The notes under the pieces: generated by a model | The model's database searches: none | Told to the model about the DNA's origin: nothing | What the model saw: the letters and a program-made list of their open reading frames with translations, nothing else | Shown here: positions 7,969 to 16,104 of the stretch, piece after piece | Numbering within the stretch: the stretch's first letter is position 1 | Layout of the letters: each line of letters starts with the position of its first letter | Assembly (NCBI GenBank): GCA_963642705.1 | Contig: CAVIHU010000004.1 | Span: forward strand, 62,001 to 126,000 | Length of the DNA stretch: 64,000 bases | Source of the DNA: UBA11524 sp963642705 | Lineage (GTDB): Bacteria > Bacillota > Clostridia > Christensenellales > Aristaeellaceae | Direction of reading: 5' to 3' | Program-made: the position numbers and the translations under genes

Positions 7969-9138
7969 TCAGCCGAGGACTTCCTTGCGGAGCGCATCGA
8001 CATAGTCAAGCTGTTCCCACGGCATATCGGGCTTGCCAAAGTGACCGTAGTTGCAGTTCGCACGGTAAATCGGGCGGCGGAGGTTCAGCCGTTCAATGAT
8101 GGCGTTCGGACGCATGTCAAAAAGCTTTTCGACTGCGGCGACGAGCTTTTCGTCCGGCACAACGCCGGTGTCTTTCGTGTCGATGAACAGGCTGACAGGA
8201 CGCGCGACGCCGATGGCATAGGCGACCTGGATTTCGCAGATATCCGCCAGACCGGCGGCAACGATGTTCTTGGCAATGTGGCGCGCGGCGTAGGCGGCAC
8301 TGCGGTCGACCTTCGTCGGATCCTTGCCGGAGAAAGCGCCGCCGCCGTGGGGCGCGTAGCCGCCGTAGGTGTCGACGATGATTTTGCGCCCGGTCAGGCC
8401 GGAGTCGCCTGCAGGTCCGCCGATGACGAAGCGCCCGGTCGGGTTAATGAGGTAGCGCGTGTCCGCCGTGAGCATGTCCGCCGGAATGACGGGGCGGATG
8501 ACGTGCTCAAGCATTGCTGTGCGAATCTCCTCCTGCGAAATTTCAGGGTTGTGCTGGGTGGAGATGACGATGGTGTCAACCGCGACAGGCGTGCCGTCCT
8601 CATAGACGATGGTCACCTGCGCTTTTCCGTCGGGACGAAGCCACGGCAGCGTGCCGTTCTTGCGCATCTCGGTCAGGCGGCGTGTCAGGCGATGGGCGAA
8701 GGCGATGGCGGTCGGCATGTATTCCGGCGTTTCGCTACAGGCATAGCCGAACATCATGCCCTGGTCGCCGGCACCGTTCTCAAGCTCTTCTTCGTGATTG
8801 CGGCTTTCGAGCGCGGCATCGACGCCCATGGCGATGTCAGGACTCTGCGCGTGGATGCTCGACAGCACAGCACAGGTGTTGCCGTCAAAGCAGAGAGAAG
8901 AGTCATTGTAACCGATGTCCAGCACGACATCGCGGACGATTGTGGGAATGTCAATCTGACCCTTGGTGGTGATTTCACCCATGACCATGACCATACCGGT
9001 CGTGGCGCATGTTTCGCAGGCAACTCGGCTCATGGGATCCTGCGCGAGCAGGGTGTCGAGCACGGCATCAGAAATCTGGTCGCACAGCTTATCAGGATGA
9101 CCTTCTGTAACGGATTCCGAGGTGAAGAAATTACGCAT
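7969..9138 (-). CDS. metK: S-adenosylmethionine synthetase
   Basis: Makes S-adenosylmethionine from methionine and ATP in the cytoplasm. Seen: the N-terminal ESVTEGHPDK motif, the ATP-binding loop GAGDQGMMFGYA (Met in place of the commoner Leu), GGGAFSGKDPTKVDRSAAY and the phosphate-binding glycine-rich region. The ATG at 9138 (MRNFFTSESV) is chosen over the longer frame because AAAGGAG lies just upstream and family homology starts here; 389 residues is typical. It is preceded by a SAM-I riboswitch with its own terminator, so product feedback control is expected. Confidence 0.97.
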   Translation of the reverse strand: MRNFFTSESVTEGHPDKLCDQISDAVLDTLLAQDPMSRVACETCATTGMVMVMGEITTKGQIDIPTIVRDVVLDIGYNDSSLCFDGNTCAVLSSIHAQSPDIAMGVDAALESRNHEEELENGAGDQGMMFGYACSETPEYMPTAIAFAHRLTRRLTEMRKNGTLPWLRPDGKAQVTIVYEDGTPVAVDTIVISTQHNPEISQEEIRTAMLEHVIRPVIPADMLTADTRYLINPTGRFVIGGPAGDSGLTGRKIIVDTYGGYAPHGGGAFSGKDPTKVDRSAAYAARHIAKNIVAAGLADICEIQVAYAIGVARPVSLFIDTKDTGVVPDEKLVAAVEKLFDMRPNAIIERLNLRRPIYRANCNYGHFGKPDMPWEQLDYVDALRKEVLG

Positions 9139-9187
9139 TTTTGTAGCTCCTTTCAGCAGAACACGTTCGAAATTGGGAAAGAGCTGC

Positions 9188-9223
9188 AAAAAACCCGACT
9201 GTCTTGCACACAAAACAGCCGGG
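9188..9223 (-). terminator. SAM-riboswitch-controlled terminator before metK
   Basis: On the minus strand CCCGGCTGT (9215-9223) pairs with ACAGTCGGG (9194-9202) across a 12-base loop and is followed by T6. It lies between the riboswitch aptamer and metK, the expected place for the expression platform. Confidence 0.85.
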
Positions 9224-9243
9224 AATCAATCAAGACCGATTGT

Positions 9244-9362
9244 CCTTATCTGTCAGTGCTGCTCGCGTGAGCTGTGTGCGCACTGTGGGAATTGGCACCA
9301 TGCACTTGTGTGCCGGTTGCCGTGGCTTCATTGGGCCCGTCCCTCTGCCACTCGTGATAAGG
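9244..9362 (-). promoter_or_regulatory. SAM-I (S-box) riboswitch of metK
   Basis: Read on the minus strand, the P1 stem CCTTATC/GATAAGG closes the element (9244-9250 with 9356-9362). Inside are the conserved S-box blocks: AGAGGGACGGGCCC, then AATGAAGCC and CGGCAACC. The terminator at 9188-9223 follows at a normal distance. Binding of SAM is expected to favour termination and so reduce metK expression. Confidence 0.95.
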
Positions 9363-9382
9363 GTTATTACATTTGCAGAGAT

Positions 9383-9411
9383 ATAGTAGCACAATTCAAC
9401 GTACACGTCAA
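9383..9411 (-). promoter_or_regulatory. metK promoter
   Basis: Minus strand: TTGACG (9406-9411), 17 bases, TACTAT (9383-9388); the transcript would start just before the riboswitch. Confidence 0.8.
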
Positions 9412-9454
9412 GACGTTCAAGAAAATGTTTTTACGCATAGGAATGCATGTTCGC

Positions 9455-9483
9455 TTGCAAATTTCGACGCTTTCGGCTATACT
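9455..9483 (+). promoter_or_regulatory. ffs promoter
   Basis: TTGCAA (9455-9460), 17 bases, TATACT (9478-9483); start of transcription expected near 9490. Confidence 0.7.
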
Positions 9484-9504
9484 ATATGAGCCGTTTGCAA
9501 TGAC

Positions 9505-9611
9505 GATTGGGTCCTGTGCGATCCGTCGGTGTGAACCTTGTCAGGTCCGAGAGGAAGCAGCAATAAGCGCTTTTCGGATGTGCTGCGGGGTTGCTCAGTC
9601 TGAGCAGACGG
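9505..9611 (+). ncRNA. ffs: Signal recognition particle RNA (small bacterial type)
   Basis: RNA scaffold of the SRP with Ffh. The apical helix-8 signature is present almost unchanged: GTCAGGTCCGAGAGGAAGCAGC, counted in parts as GTCAGGTCC, a GAGA-type loop and GGAAGCAGC, followed by the partner strand GGATGTGCTGCGGGG. A hairpin (TGCTCA-GTC-TGAGCA, 9592-9606) and T7 (9612-9618) end the transcript. The 5' end is approximate; it could begin as early as 9490. It lies between the divergent metK leader and glyA rather than beside dnaX as in Bacillus. Confidence 0.88.
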
Positions 9612-9638
9612 TTTTTTTGTATCTGTTTTGTTTTTCTA

Positions 9639-9667
9639 TGGACAAAGCAAAAATCCATGCGTATAAT
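9639..9667 (+). promoter_or_regulatory. glyA promoter
   Basis: TGGACA (9639-9644), 17 bases, TATAAT (9662-9667). Confidence 0.75.
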
Positions 9668-9735
9668 GGAAATGAAAGCAGAATGAAAGCAATGCTGCTC
9701 AACAGGCGGCAAGACTGGAATGGAGGACGGAATAG

Positions 9736-10971
9736 ATGGAAATCGAACTGATTCGCCGTGAAGACTCACAGATTGCGGACGCGATTGAGGCGGAACTGCA
9801 GCGTCAGCGCTCGCACATCGAGCTGATTGCATCGGAAAACTTCGTATCGGAAGCTGTGATGGCGGCTATGGGCTCCTGCCTGACGAATAAGTACGCCGAG
9901 GGCTATCCGGCGCACCGCTATTACGGTGGCTGCGAGTGCGTTGATGTGGTGGAAAATCTTGCGCGTGAACGTGCGAAGGAACTTTTTGACTGTGAATATG
10001 TGAATGTCCAGCCGCATTCCGGCGCTCAGGCGAACACAGCAGTGTATTTTGCGATGCTCCAGCCGGGCGACACAGTCATGGGCATGAGCCTGTCCAACGG
10101 CGGTCATCTGACGCACGGAAGCCCGGTCAACATCTCCGGCAAGTACTTTAATTTCGTGGCGTACGGCGTGGATGACCAGGGCTATATCGACTACGACGCG
10201 ATGCGTGCACAGGCACTTGAGTGCAAGCCGAAGATGATCGTTTCCGGTGCGTCCGCCTATCCGCGCACGATTGATTTTGCGAAGATCCGCGAAATCTGCG
10301 ACGAGGTCGGTGCCTTGATGATGGTTGACATCGCCCATATTGCCGGATTGGTGGCGGCAGGAGAGCATCCGTCGCCTGTGCCGTATGCTGATTTCGTCAC
10401 GACAACGACCCACAAGACGCTTCGCGGACCGCGCGGCGGCATGATCATGTGCCGTGAGCAGTACGGTAAGGCGATTGACAAGGCAATTTTCCCCGGCACG
10501 CAGGGCGGCCCGCTTATGCACATCATCGCGGCGAAGGCAGTTTGCTTCAGCGAAGCGCTTAAGCCGGAATTCAAGGTGTATCAGCATCAGATTGTTGCCA
10601 ATGCGAAGGCACTCGAAAACGCATTGCGCCGCGAAGGCATCAGCATGGTGTCTGACGGCACGGACAATCACCTGCTTCTGTTGGATTTTACCGGCACCGA
10701 AATGACCGGCAAGATGCTGGAGAAGCTGCTCGAGGATGCAAACATTACCGTCAACAAGAATACCGTGCCGAATGAAACACGTTCGCCGTTCGTGACCAGC
10801 GGCATCCGCGTCGGCACGCCTGCCGTGACGAGCCGTGGCTTCAAGGAAGCAGATATGGAGAAGGTTGCTGCGTGGATTGCACGCGTGGTTCGCGAGGGCG
10901 AGGCGGCTGTCCCTGCGGTGAAGGCTGAGGTTGAGGCGTTCATGAAGAATTTCCCGCTCTATCAGGCTTGA
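9736..10971 (+). CDS. glyA: Serine hydroxymethyltransferase
   Basis: PLP enzyme that converts serine plus tetrahydrofolate to glycine plus 5,10-methylene-THF, the main one-carbon source. Seen: IELIASENF near the N-terminus, YYGGCE, HSGAQAN, the PLP-binding motif TTTTHKTLRGPRGG with Lys227, and a C-terminal TSGIRVGTPAVTSRG. The 411-residue length is standard. A GGAGGACGG site precedes the ATG. It is monocistronic, with promoter and strong terminator; supply of methylene-THF also links it to thyX further on. Confidence 0.97.
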   Translation: MEIELIRREDSQIADAIEAELQRQRSHIELIASENFVSEAVMAAMGSCLTNKYAEGYPAHRYYGGCECVDVVENLARERAKELFDCEYVNVQPHSGAQANTAVYFAMLQPGDTVMGMSLSNGGHLTHGSPVNISGKYFNFVAYGVDDQGYIDYDAMRAQALECKPKMIVSGASAYPRTIDFAKIREICDEVGALMMVDIAHIAGLVAAGEHPSPVPYADFVTTTTHKTLRGPRGGMIMCREQYGKAIDKAIFPGTQGGPLMHIIAAKAVCFSEALKPEFKVYQHQIVANAKALENALRREGISMVSDGTDNHLLLLDFTGTEMTGKMLEKLLEDANITVNKNTVPNETRSPFVTSGIRVGTPAVTSRGFKEADMEKVAAWIARVVREGEAAVPAVKAEVEAFMKNFPLYQA

Positions 10972-11018
10972 TTGACTGCTTTCTTGAATATTTAAAAAAA
11001 ATTTCATACATTTTCATC

Positions 11019-11071
11019 AAATCCACGAAATTTAGTCCGGTTTTTCGGCTAAATTCCAGTGGATTTTTTTT
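11019..11071 (+). terminator. glyA terminator
   Basis: AAATCCAC and GAAATTTAG pair with CTAAATTC and GTGGATTT around the loop TCCGGTTTTTCGG, followed by a T8 run (11064-11071). Confidence 0.88.
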
Positions 11072-11088
11072 GCAATATGTGATATAAT
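11060..11088 (+). promoter_or_regulatory. Promoter upstream of the structured leader of rnj
   Basis: Extended -10 TGATATAAT (hexamer 11083-11088) with a weak -35 (TGGATT, 11060-11065) 17 bases away. It overlaps the end of the glyA terminator. Confidence 0.65.
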
Positions 11089-11094
11089 ATTTCG

Positions 11095-11298
11095 ACGATA
11101 GGTTTTGTTCAATCGTTTGAATGAGCAAGACACATTCAGGTGCCGCTGTTCCGGAATGATGATGTGGGAAAAAGTCAGAATTGTGGAAGAGGGGACGTCG
11201 TCGGTGGAGAGGATTTTACGCACTCGTCCTGCGGCGATGGAACGAGCCGTGCCTGCAAATGAATACGATTCAAGAAGGAAGCGCATTGCATTTTTTTG
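11095..11298 (+). ncRNA. Candidate structured RNA (independent small RNA or rnj leader)
   Basis: About 200 bases that fold on paper into a long, interrupted hairpin. Visible pairings: AATCGT (11111-11116) with ACGATT (11265-11270); GCA (11125-11127) with TGC (11254-11256); CAC (11131-11133) with GTG (11249-11251); GCTGTTCC (11145-11152) with GGAACgAGC (11239-11247), leaving an asymmetric 11-base bulge on the 5' side. A T7 run (11291-11297) ends it. Own promoter, length and rod shape recall 6S RNA, but no conserved sequence was recognised, so this is only a hypothesis. Alternatively it is the 5' leader of RNase J. Confidence 0.35.
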
Positions 11299-11405
11299 TC
11301 ATGCGGCGAAAGTGTGCTTTGTGCCCTGACCTTCAGCATCGGATTTTGCTTCCCTTGAGTGGAAGTTTGGTTTTCCTTATTGTGTAAAGAAAGAAGAGTG
11401 ATCGA

Positions 11406-13088
11406 ATGAGCCCAAAGGCGAAAGCAGCACAGCCGACAAGCCGTCTGCGGATCGTCAGCCTTGGCGGTGTCGATGAGATCGGCAAGAATATGACGGTCTT
11501 TGAATATGAGGATGATATTGTTGTGGTTGACTGCGGCAGTATCTTTCCCAAGGAGGACATGCTCGGCGTTGATCTGGTCATCCCGGATGTTTCGTATCTG
11601 GTGGAGAAGAAGCGGAACCTGAGAGGTTATCTCTTCACCCACGGTCATGAGGATCATATCGGCGCGACGCCGTACATCCTCCGTCAGGTGCCTGCACCGC
11701 TGTACGGCACGAAGCTGACGCTGGCGCTGGTTGACCTGAAACTGAAGGAGCACCGCATTCAGGGCATCCCGATGCAGGTCGTTCAGCCGCGTGACGAGGT
11801 GAAGCTCGGCAGGAACTTCACGGCGCGGTTCATCCACGTCAGCCACTCCATTGCCGGTGCATGTGCCATTGCACTGACCTGCCCGGCAGGCACGGTCGTC
11901 GTGACGGGTGACTTCAAGATTGACTACACGCCGGTAGACGGCAACGTCACCGATCTTGCGTCCTTCGCTGAGCTGGGCGAACGCGGCGTGCTGGCGATGC
12001 TGTGCGAGTCCACAAACGTCGAGCGTCCCGGTTATACCATCTCCGAAAAGAAAATCGGCGTGACGTTTGAAAATATGTTCCGTGAAGCGAAGGGCAGAGT
12101 CATTGTCGCCATGTTCGCGTCGAACATTCACCGTATGCAGATGGTCATTGACAACGCAATGCGCTACGGTCGCCGCGTCTGCTTCATCGGCAGAAGCATG
12201 GTGAACGTCAGCCGTGTTGCTATGCAGATTGGCGAACTGCGAATTCCTCAGGAGGCTCTGATCGAGGCGGACGCGCTTGACCAGTATCCGGATGAAGAAA
12301 TCCTTGTCATGACCACAGGAAGTCAGGGCGAGCCGATGGCGGGGCTGACGCGCATGGCGTACAGTGAGCACCGCAAGCTGCAGATCCGCCAGAGCGACAC
12401 CGTTATCATCTCTGCAACCCCGATCCCCGGCAACGAAAAGAGCATTAGCCGCGTCATCGACCAGCTGTACCGTTGCGGTGCGAACGTCATTTACAAGGCG
12501 CTGGCAGAGGTTCACGTGTCCGGTCACGCATGCCAAGAGGAACTCAAATTGATGCATGCACTCGTACGTCCGAAGTACTTCATCCCTGTTCACGGCGAGT
12601 ACAGAATGCTTTGGCAGCATGCACTGCTTGCCGAATCGATGGGCATGAACAGCACGGACATCCTGATTCCCGAAGTCGGTCAGGTGGTCGAGATGGATCA
12701 GGATGGTCTGTACCTTGCCGAGCAGATTCAGACCGGCGCGGTGCTGGTAGACGGTCTGGGCATCGGTGACGTCGGTAATGTCGTCCTGCGCGATCGCAAG
12801 CACCTCAGCCAGGATGGACTGATTATTGTCGTCATGGCCATTCACCGTGATGACGAGCGCCTCGTATCCGGACCCGATATCATCAGCCGCGGATTTATCT
12901 ATGTCCGCGAGAATGAGGATATCATCGAGAGTATGCGCGATGTCGTCCGGCAGATTCTGTCACAGTCGTCGTTGGCGGGCGAGGAATGGCCGGCGCTCAA
13001 GAACCGCATCAAGGATGAGTTGCATCGGTACATCTACGAGAAGATCAAGCGAAACCCGATGATCCTGCCGATTATTCTGGACGTTTGA
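11406..13088 (+). CDS. rnj: Ribonuclease J
   Basis: Metallo-beta-lactamase/beta-CASP 5'-to-3' exo- and endoribonuclease, a main mRNA-decay and rRNA-processing enzyme of Firmicutes. Zinc motif HGHEDH is at residues 79-84 (FTHGHEDHIGA); later landmarks are GDFKIDYTPVD, the beta-CASP segment ESTNVERPGYT, and HVSGHACQEELK. A C-terminal domain of about 100 residues is present, giving a full-length 560 residues. The long leader upstream would be a natural place for autoregulation. The ylbF promoter overlaps its stop codon. Confidence 0.96.
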   Translation: MSPKAKAAQPTSRLRIVSLGGVDEIGKNMTVFEYEDDIVVVDCGSIFPKEDMLGVDLVIPDVSYLVEKKRNLRGYLFTHGHEDHIGATPYILRQVPAPLYGTKLTLALVDLKLKEHRIQGIPMQVVQPRDEVKLGRNFTARFIHVSHSIAGACAIALTCPAGTVVVTGDFKIDYTPVDGNVTDLASFAELGERGVLAMLCESTNVERPGYTISEKKIGVTFENMFREAKGRVIVAMFASNIHRMQMVIDNAMRYGRRVCFIGRSMVNVSRVAMQIGELRIPQEALIEADALDQYPDEEILVMTTGSQGEPMAGLTRMAYSEHRKLQIRQSDTVIISATPIPGNEKSISRVIDQLYRCGANVIYKALAEVHVSGHACQEELKLMHALVRPKYFIPVHGEYRMLWQHALLAESMGMNSTDILIPEVGQVVEMDQDGLYLAEQIQTGAVLVDGLGIGDVGNVVLRDRKHLSQDGLIIVVMAIHRDDERLVSGPDIISRGFIYVRENEDIIESMRDVVRQILSQSSLAGEEWPALKNRIKDELHRYIYEKIKRNPMILPIILDV

Positions 13089-13113
13089 CATGCACCGCCG
13101 CATCTGATACAAT
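13085..13113 (+). promoter_or_regulatory. ylbF promoter overlapping the rnj stop codon
   Basis: Perfect TTGACA (13085-13090, containing the rnj TGA), 17 bases, TACAAT (13108-13113). Confidence 0.82.
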
Positions 13114-13175
13114 AGGGAGGAGCACAGCAATGTGTTTCTCTCTTTTTGCAATATAACGAAGGGAATCAAAATTCT

Positions 13176-13517
13176 ATGGAATACAGCAATGCACATCGCC
13201 TCGCGCAGGATATTCGGCAGAGCGAGGAATATCAGACGTATCATGCCCTGAAGGAGGCCGTTATGGCGGACGAAACGACAGCGGCGCTCATCAAGGAGTA
13301 CAAAAAGCTCCAGGTGAAGCTGCAAATGGCGGCAGTTTCGGGCGCACAGGCGGATTCAGATGACATGCAGCGTTTTCAGGGTATCACATCGCTGCTGTTC
13401 ACCAAGCCCGAGGTCAGCCAGTATATGCTGGCGGAAATGCGCCTTCAGCAGGCGGTAGCGGACATCTTCCGGATCGTGACGGAAGCGGCGGATATTGACA
13501 TGGGGCTGCCGAACTAA
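13176..13517 (+). CDS. YlbF/YmcA family protein
   Basis: A 113-residue helical protein of the YlbF family (Com_YlbF). In Bacillus such proteins form an Fe-S-containing complex with YmcA and YaaT that affects RNase Y, competence, biofilm and sporulation. The pattern ARxLAxxIxxSExYxxY-like (AHRLAQDIRQSEEYQTYHAL) and FxxIxxxL are seen. The ATG at 13176 follows an AAGGG site 12 bases upstream. Its position right after RNase J suggests an RNA-processing link, which is inference. Confidence 0.8.
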   Translation: MEYSNAHRLAQDIRQSEEYQTYHALKEAVMADETTAALIKEYKKLQVKLQMAAVSGAQADSDDMQRFQGITSLLFTKPEVSQYMLAEMRLQQAVADIFRIVTEAADIDMGLPN

Positions 13518-13551
13518 TCGTAGGTGAATGTGCCGTTAGGAGGCGATTCCT

Positions 13552-14739
13552 CTGAGGAAGCAACTGGAAAGCTATCAGCAGCTTCGGGATGAGCGGAAGT
13601 ATGGTCCGTACTGGTACAGTGCACTGTGGCAGATCATCCGTCCTGTGATGGTTGCCTGCGGAGCTCTGTTGATGACGGCAGGCATCATTTATGGTATCTG
13701 GACCAAGGTGTACGGCGAATTCATTGCGCCGCCGGATGAAAGCAGCACGGAGCAGGTTGCCTTTACTGTCGAGAGCGGACAGAGCCTTACGCGCGTGGCG
13801 AATCGCCTTGAGGAGGCAAAACTCATCCGCAACCGCACGGTGTTCAAGTATTACTGCGATTTCGCCGGACTCGGGCAGAAGATTCAGTCTGGCAGCTATA
13901 CGCTCAGCCCATCCATGACGGTGACGGAAATCGCCGACCAGCTTACCATGGGCGATGGTAATCCGCTGGTGCGCAACATCACGCTTATTCCGGGTTGGAC
14001 GATTGAACAGTTTGCCGAAAAACTTGTGACAGATGGCGTGCTGGAAAGCAGCGATGAGTTCTTGGCACTCTGCAAGGATGGCACAACGTTCGCCGACTAC
14101 TATTCTGTGAAGGACGTGCTGAATTCTGCGAACGTCTCCCAGCGCAAATATGTGCTCGAGGGCTATCTCGCGCCTGATACCTATGAGGTGTACGTTGATG
14201 CGACGGCGGAGGAAATCATCCGCAAGCTGCTCTCACAGACAGAACGCGTGTATTCTGTGGCATGTCAGGATCGCGCGGAGGAGCTGGGCTACACGATGGA
14301 TCAGATTCTGACGTTGGCGAGCATGATTGAGAGGGAAGCGTCAACCGCTGACTTCGCGAAGGTATCGGCCGTGTTTCATAACCGATTGAAGCAGGGCATG
14401 AAGCTACAGAGCGATGTAACGATTCACTACATTACCGGCGTCAGGAAAATGTCGCTGGACAGCAGTGATATCTCGATAGACAGCCTGTATAACACGTATG
14501 TTGTGTCCGGACTGCCGCTGGGACCGATTTGCTCCCCAAGTACGTATGCCATCAATGCCGCGCTGTATCCGGATGAAACGTATCTGGCGGAAAACTACCT
14601 GTATTTCTGCGCGACAACGCCGGAAAGCACTGAGCTGTTCTTCTCCAAGACGCTGCAGGAGCATGAGCAAGCGGTCGCCATCTATTCGCCGCTGTGGAAG
14701 CAGTACGATGAGGAGCGAGGGATTAGCGATGGGCAGTGA
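13552..14739 (+). CDS. mltG: Endolytic murein transglycosylase MltG, apparent CTG start
   Basis: Membrane-anchored YceG-like lytic transglycosylase that cuts nascent glycan strands. After a short cytoplasmic tail comes one membrane helix (about residues 33-52, VACGALLMTAGIIYGIW), a LysM-like region (FTVESGQSLTRVANRLEEAKLI) and the catalytic YceG domain with the ILTLASMIEREA motif holding the catalytic Glu. No ATG gives a complete N-terminus: GTG 13645 and ATG 13648 start inside the membrane segment and lack a ribosome site, whereas CTG at 13552 lies 8 bases after a perfect AGGAGG and adds a typical basic tail. That gives 395 residues. Confidence 0.85.
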   Translation: MRKQLESYQQLRDERKYGPYWYSALWQIIRPVMVACGALLMTAGIIYGIWTKVYGEFIAPPDESSTEQVAFTVESGQSLTRVANRLEEAKLIRNRTVFKYYCDFAGLGQKIQSGSYTLSPSMTVTEIADQLTMGDGNPLVRNITLIPGWTIEQFAEKLVTDGVLESSDEFLALCKDGTTFADYYSVKDVLNSANVSQRKYVLEGYLAPDTYEVYVDATAEEIIRKLLSQTERVYSVACQDRAEELGYTMDQILTLASMIEREASTADFAKVSAVFHNRLKQGMKLQSDVTIHYITGVRKMSLDSSDISIDSLYNTYVVSGLPLGPICSPSTYAINAALYPDETYLAENYLYFCATTPESTELFFSKTLQEHEQAVAIYSPLWKQYDEERGISDGQ

Positions 14740-15961
14740 GAAGATTGAACTGCTGTGTCCGGCAGGCAGCAGGGAGTCGCTGGACGCGGCGCTCCATTTC
14801 GGTGCGGATGCGGTCTACGGCGGCATGAAGCGCTTCGGGCTGCGTGCGTTCGCCGGCAATTTTGATGCAGATGCGCTTGAAACCGCAGTCCAAAAGACGC
14901 ACCACGCAGGCAAACGCTTTTATCTGACGATGAACATTTTCCCGTTCGATGACCAGATGGATGAGATGGTTGCGGCGGCGCATCTGGCGAAGGAGATCGG
15001 CGTTGATGCGGCGATTGTCAGCGATTTGGGCGCGATTGCCGCGATTCACAGGGGCGTTCCGAACCTGCCGCTACATGTCAGCACGCAGGCAAATACGGTC
15101 AATTCCGAGGCAGTCGGCATCTACCATGCAATGGGTTGCGAGCGTGTCATTCTTGCGCGGGAGACATCCATCAGGAGGATGAAAGAAATTGTCCGCCGGA
15201 ATCCGGAAACGGACATTGAGGTCTTTGTGCACGGTGCAGCTTGCATGGCATACAGCGGCCGGTGCATGCTCAGCGCCGCCATGACTGGACGCAGCGCCAA
15301 TCAGGGGGCATGCGCACAATCGTGTCGCTGGCGATACAGCGTGGTGGAAGAGAAACGTCCGGGCGAATACATGCCTGTCTGCGAGGACGAAAACGGCACA
15401 TACATTTTTTCAGCGCATGATCTGAATCTGATGCCACTGCTGCCGGATCTGCTGGACGCAGGTGTCCGAAGCCTCAAAATTGAGGGACGCATGAAGACAG
15501 ATTACTATGTTTCAGTCGTGACGGCGGCGTATCGGCGTGCACTCGACCTGCTTGCATCGAACAGCGACTTTTCAGCGGCATTGCCGGAGTTGATGGCGGA
15601 GCTTTCCTGCGCCAGCCATCGGGACAGCGACACAGGCTTTGCGCTCGGTGCCCCGAAGCCTCCTGCCGGCGCGGACGGCTTCCGCCAAAGCCGAGAATAT
15701 CTTGCACGTGCGGTAGAGGATTGCCCAGAAGGGCAGGGATGCCGCTTTGTGCTCAAAAACCGCTTCAGCGCCGGCGAAATGCTGGAGCTGCTGACACCGC
15801 ATGGGGTCAAAACGTTTGCCGCAAAGCCGTTCATTCGTGAAAAGACAGGCGAAACGGTCGATGCATTCGGTATCGGCGGTGAAGTCATCCGGCTGGATGT
15901 GCCGTTTGCGGTCGAAAAGGGCGATATCCTGCGCGGTGAAACGCGAAATCACAGGAAATGA
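14729..15961 (+). CDS. Peptidase U32 family protein (TrhP/YrrO-like)
   Basis: Overlaps the mltG end by 11 bases. The U32 signature is clear: EVFVHGAACMAYSGRC, then an N-Q-G-A-C-A-Q-S-C-R stretch, with the cysteines that in TrhP-type members may carry an Fe-S cluster. Known relatives take part in tRNA wobble uridine hydroxylation (TrhP/YrrO) or rRNA hydroxylation (RlhA); true protease activity is doubtful for this family. TIM-barrel start (LLCPAGSRESLDAALHFGADAVYGG) and a C-terminal beta domain are present; 410 residues. Confidence 0.88.
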   Translation: MGSEKIELLCPAGSRESLDAALHFGADAVYGGMKRFGLRAFAGNFDADALETAVQKTHHAGKRFYLTMNIFPFDDQMDEMVAAAHLAKEIGVDAAIVSDLGAIAAIHRGVPNLPLHVSTQANTVNSEAVGIYHAMGCERVILARETSIRRMKEIVRRNPETDIEVFVHGAACMAYSGRCMLSAAMTGRSANQGACAQSCRWRYSVVEEKRPGEYMPVCEDENGTYIFSAHDLNLMPLLPDLLDAGVRSLKIEGRMKTDYYVSVVTAAYRRALDLLASNSDFSAALPELMAELSCASHRDSDTGFALGAPKPPAGADGFRQSREYLARAVEDCPEGQGCRFVLKNRFSAGEMLELLTPHGVKTFAAKPFIREKTGETVDAFGIGGEVIRLDVPFAVEKGDILRGETRNHRK

Positions 15962-16005
15962 CGGCTATCAAGCTGAAAAATCATGCTAAATAACGGTCAT
16001 CCATG

Positions 16006-16034
16006 TTGCACAAAGCCATAAAATATGATACAAT
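16006..16034 (+). promoter_or_regulatory. rex promoter
   Basis: TTGCAC (16006-16011), 17 bases, TACAAT (16029-16034). A second possible -10, TATAAT, lies at 16060-16065. Confidence 0.7.
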
Positions 16035-16039
16035 TTGTT

Positions 16040-16057
16040 TTGATAAACTCTTAACAG
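16040..16057. promoter_or_regulatory. Rex operator (ROP) upstream of rex
   Basis: TTGATAA-ACTC-TTAACAG matches the Rex box TTGTTAA-N4-TTAACAA at 12 of 14 defined positions. It lies just downstream of one -10 and just upstream of another, so Rex probably represses its own gene when NADH is low. Confidence 0.7.
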
Positions 16058-16104
16058 GGTATAATGACGCTTGTTTAATACAGGTGCAGCTGGAGGAAAT
16101 AGGA

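Larger units (their letters stand above)
9139..9735. other. 597-base gene-free stretch: two leaders and an RNA gene
   Basis: It contains, from left to right, the metK ribosome site, riboswitch terminator, SAM-I aptamer, metK promoter (minus strand), ffs promoter, SRP RNA, its terminator and the glyA promoter (plus strand). Nothing protein-coding is supported. Confidence 0.85.
10972..11405. other. 434-base gene-free stretch between glyA and rnj
   Basis: It holds the glyA terminator, a promoter, the candidate structured RNA and about 105 further bases with one small hairpin (CTTCC/GGAAG near 11355-11371) before the rnj ribosome site. A 74-codon open frame here shows no protein-like features and is not called. 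Confidence 0.6.

Noticed and set aside
7849..9270. 473-codon open frame opposite metK
   Set aside because: Antisense to metK and its riboswitch leader; no ribosome site and no protein-like motifs.
9766..11007. 413-codon open frame opposite glyA
   Set aside because: Antisense shadow; would also read through the glyA terminator region.
11105..11329. 74-codon frame in the rnj leader
   Set aside because: No ribosome site of quality, odd composition, and the region is better explained by RNA secondary structure.
11175..12845. 556-codon open frame opposite rnj
   Set aside because: Antisense to RNase J with intact catalytic motifs; no supporting features.
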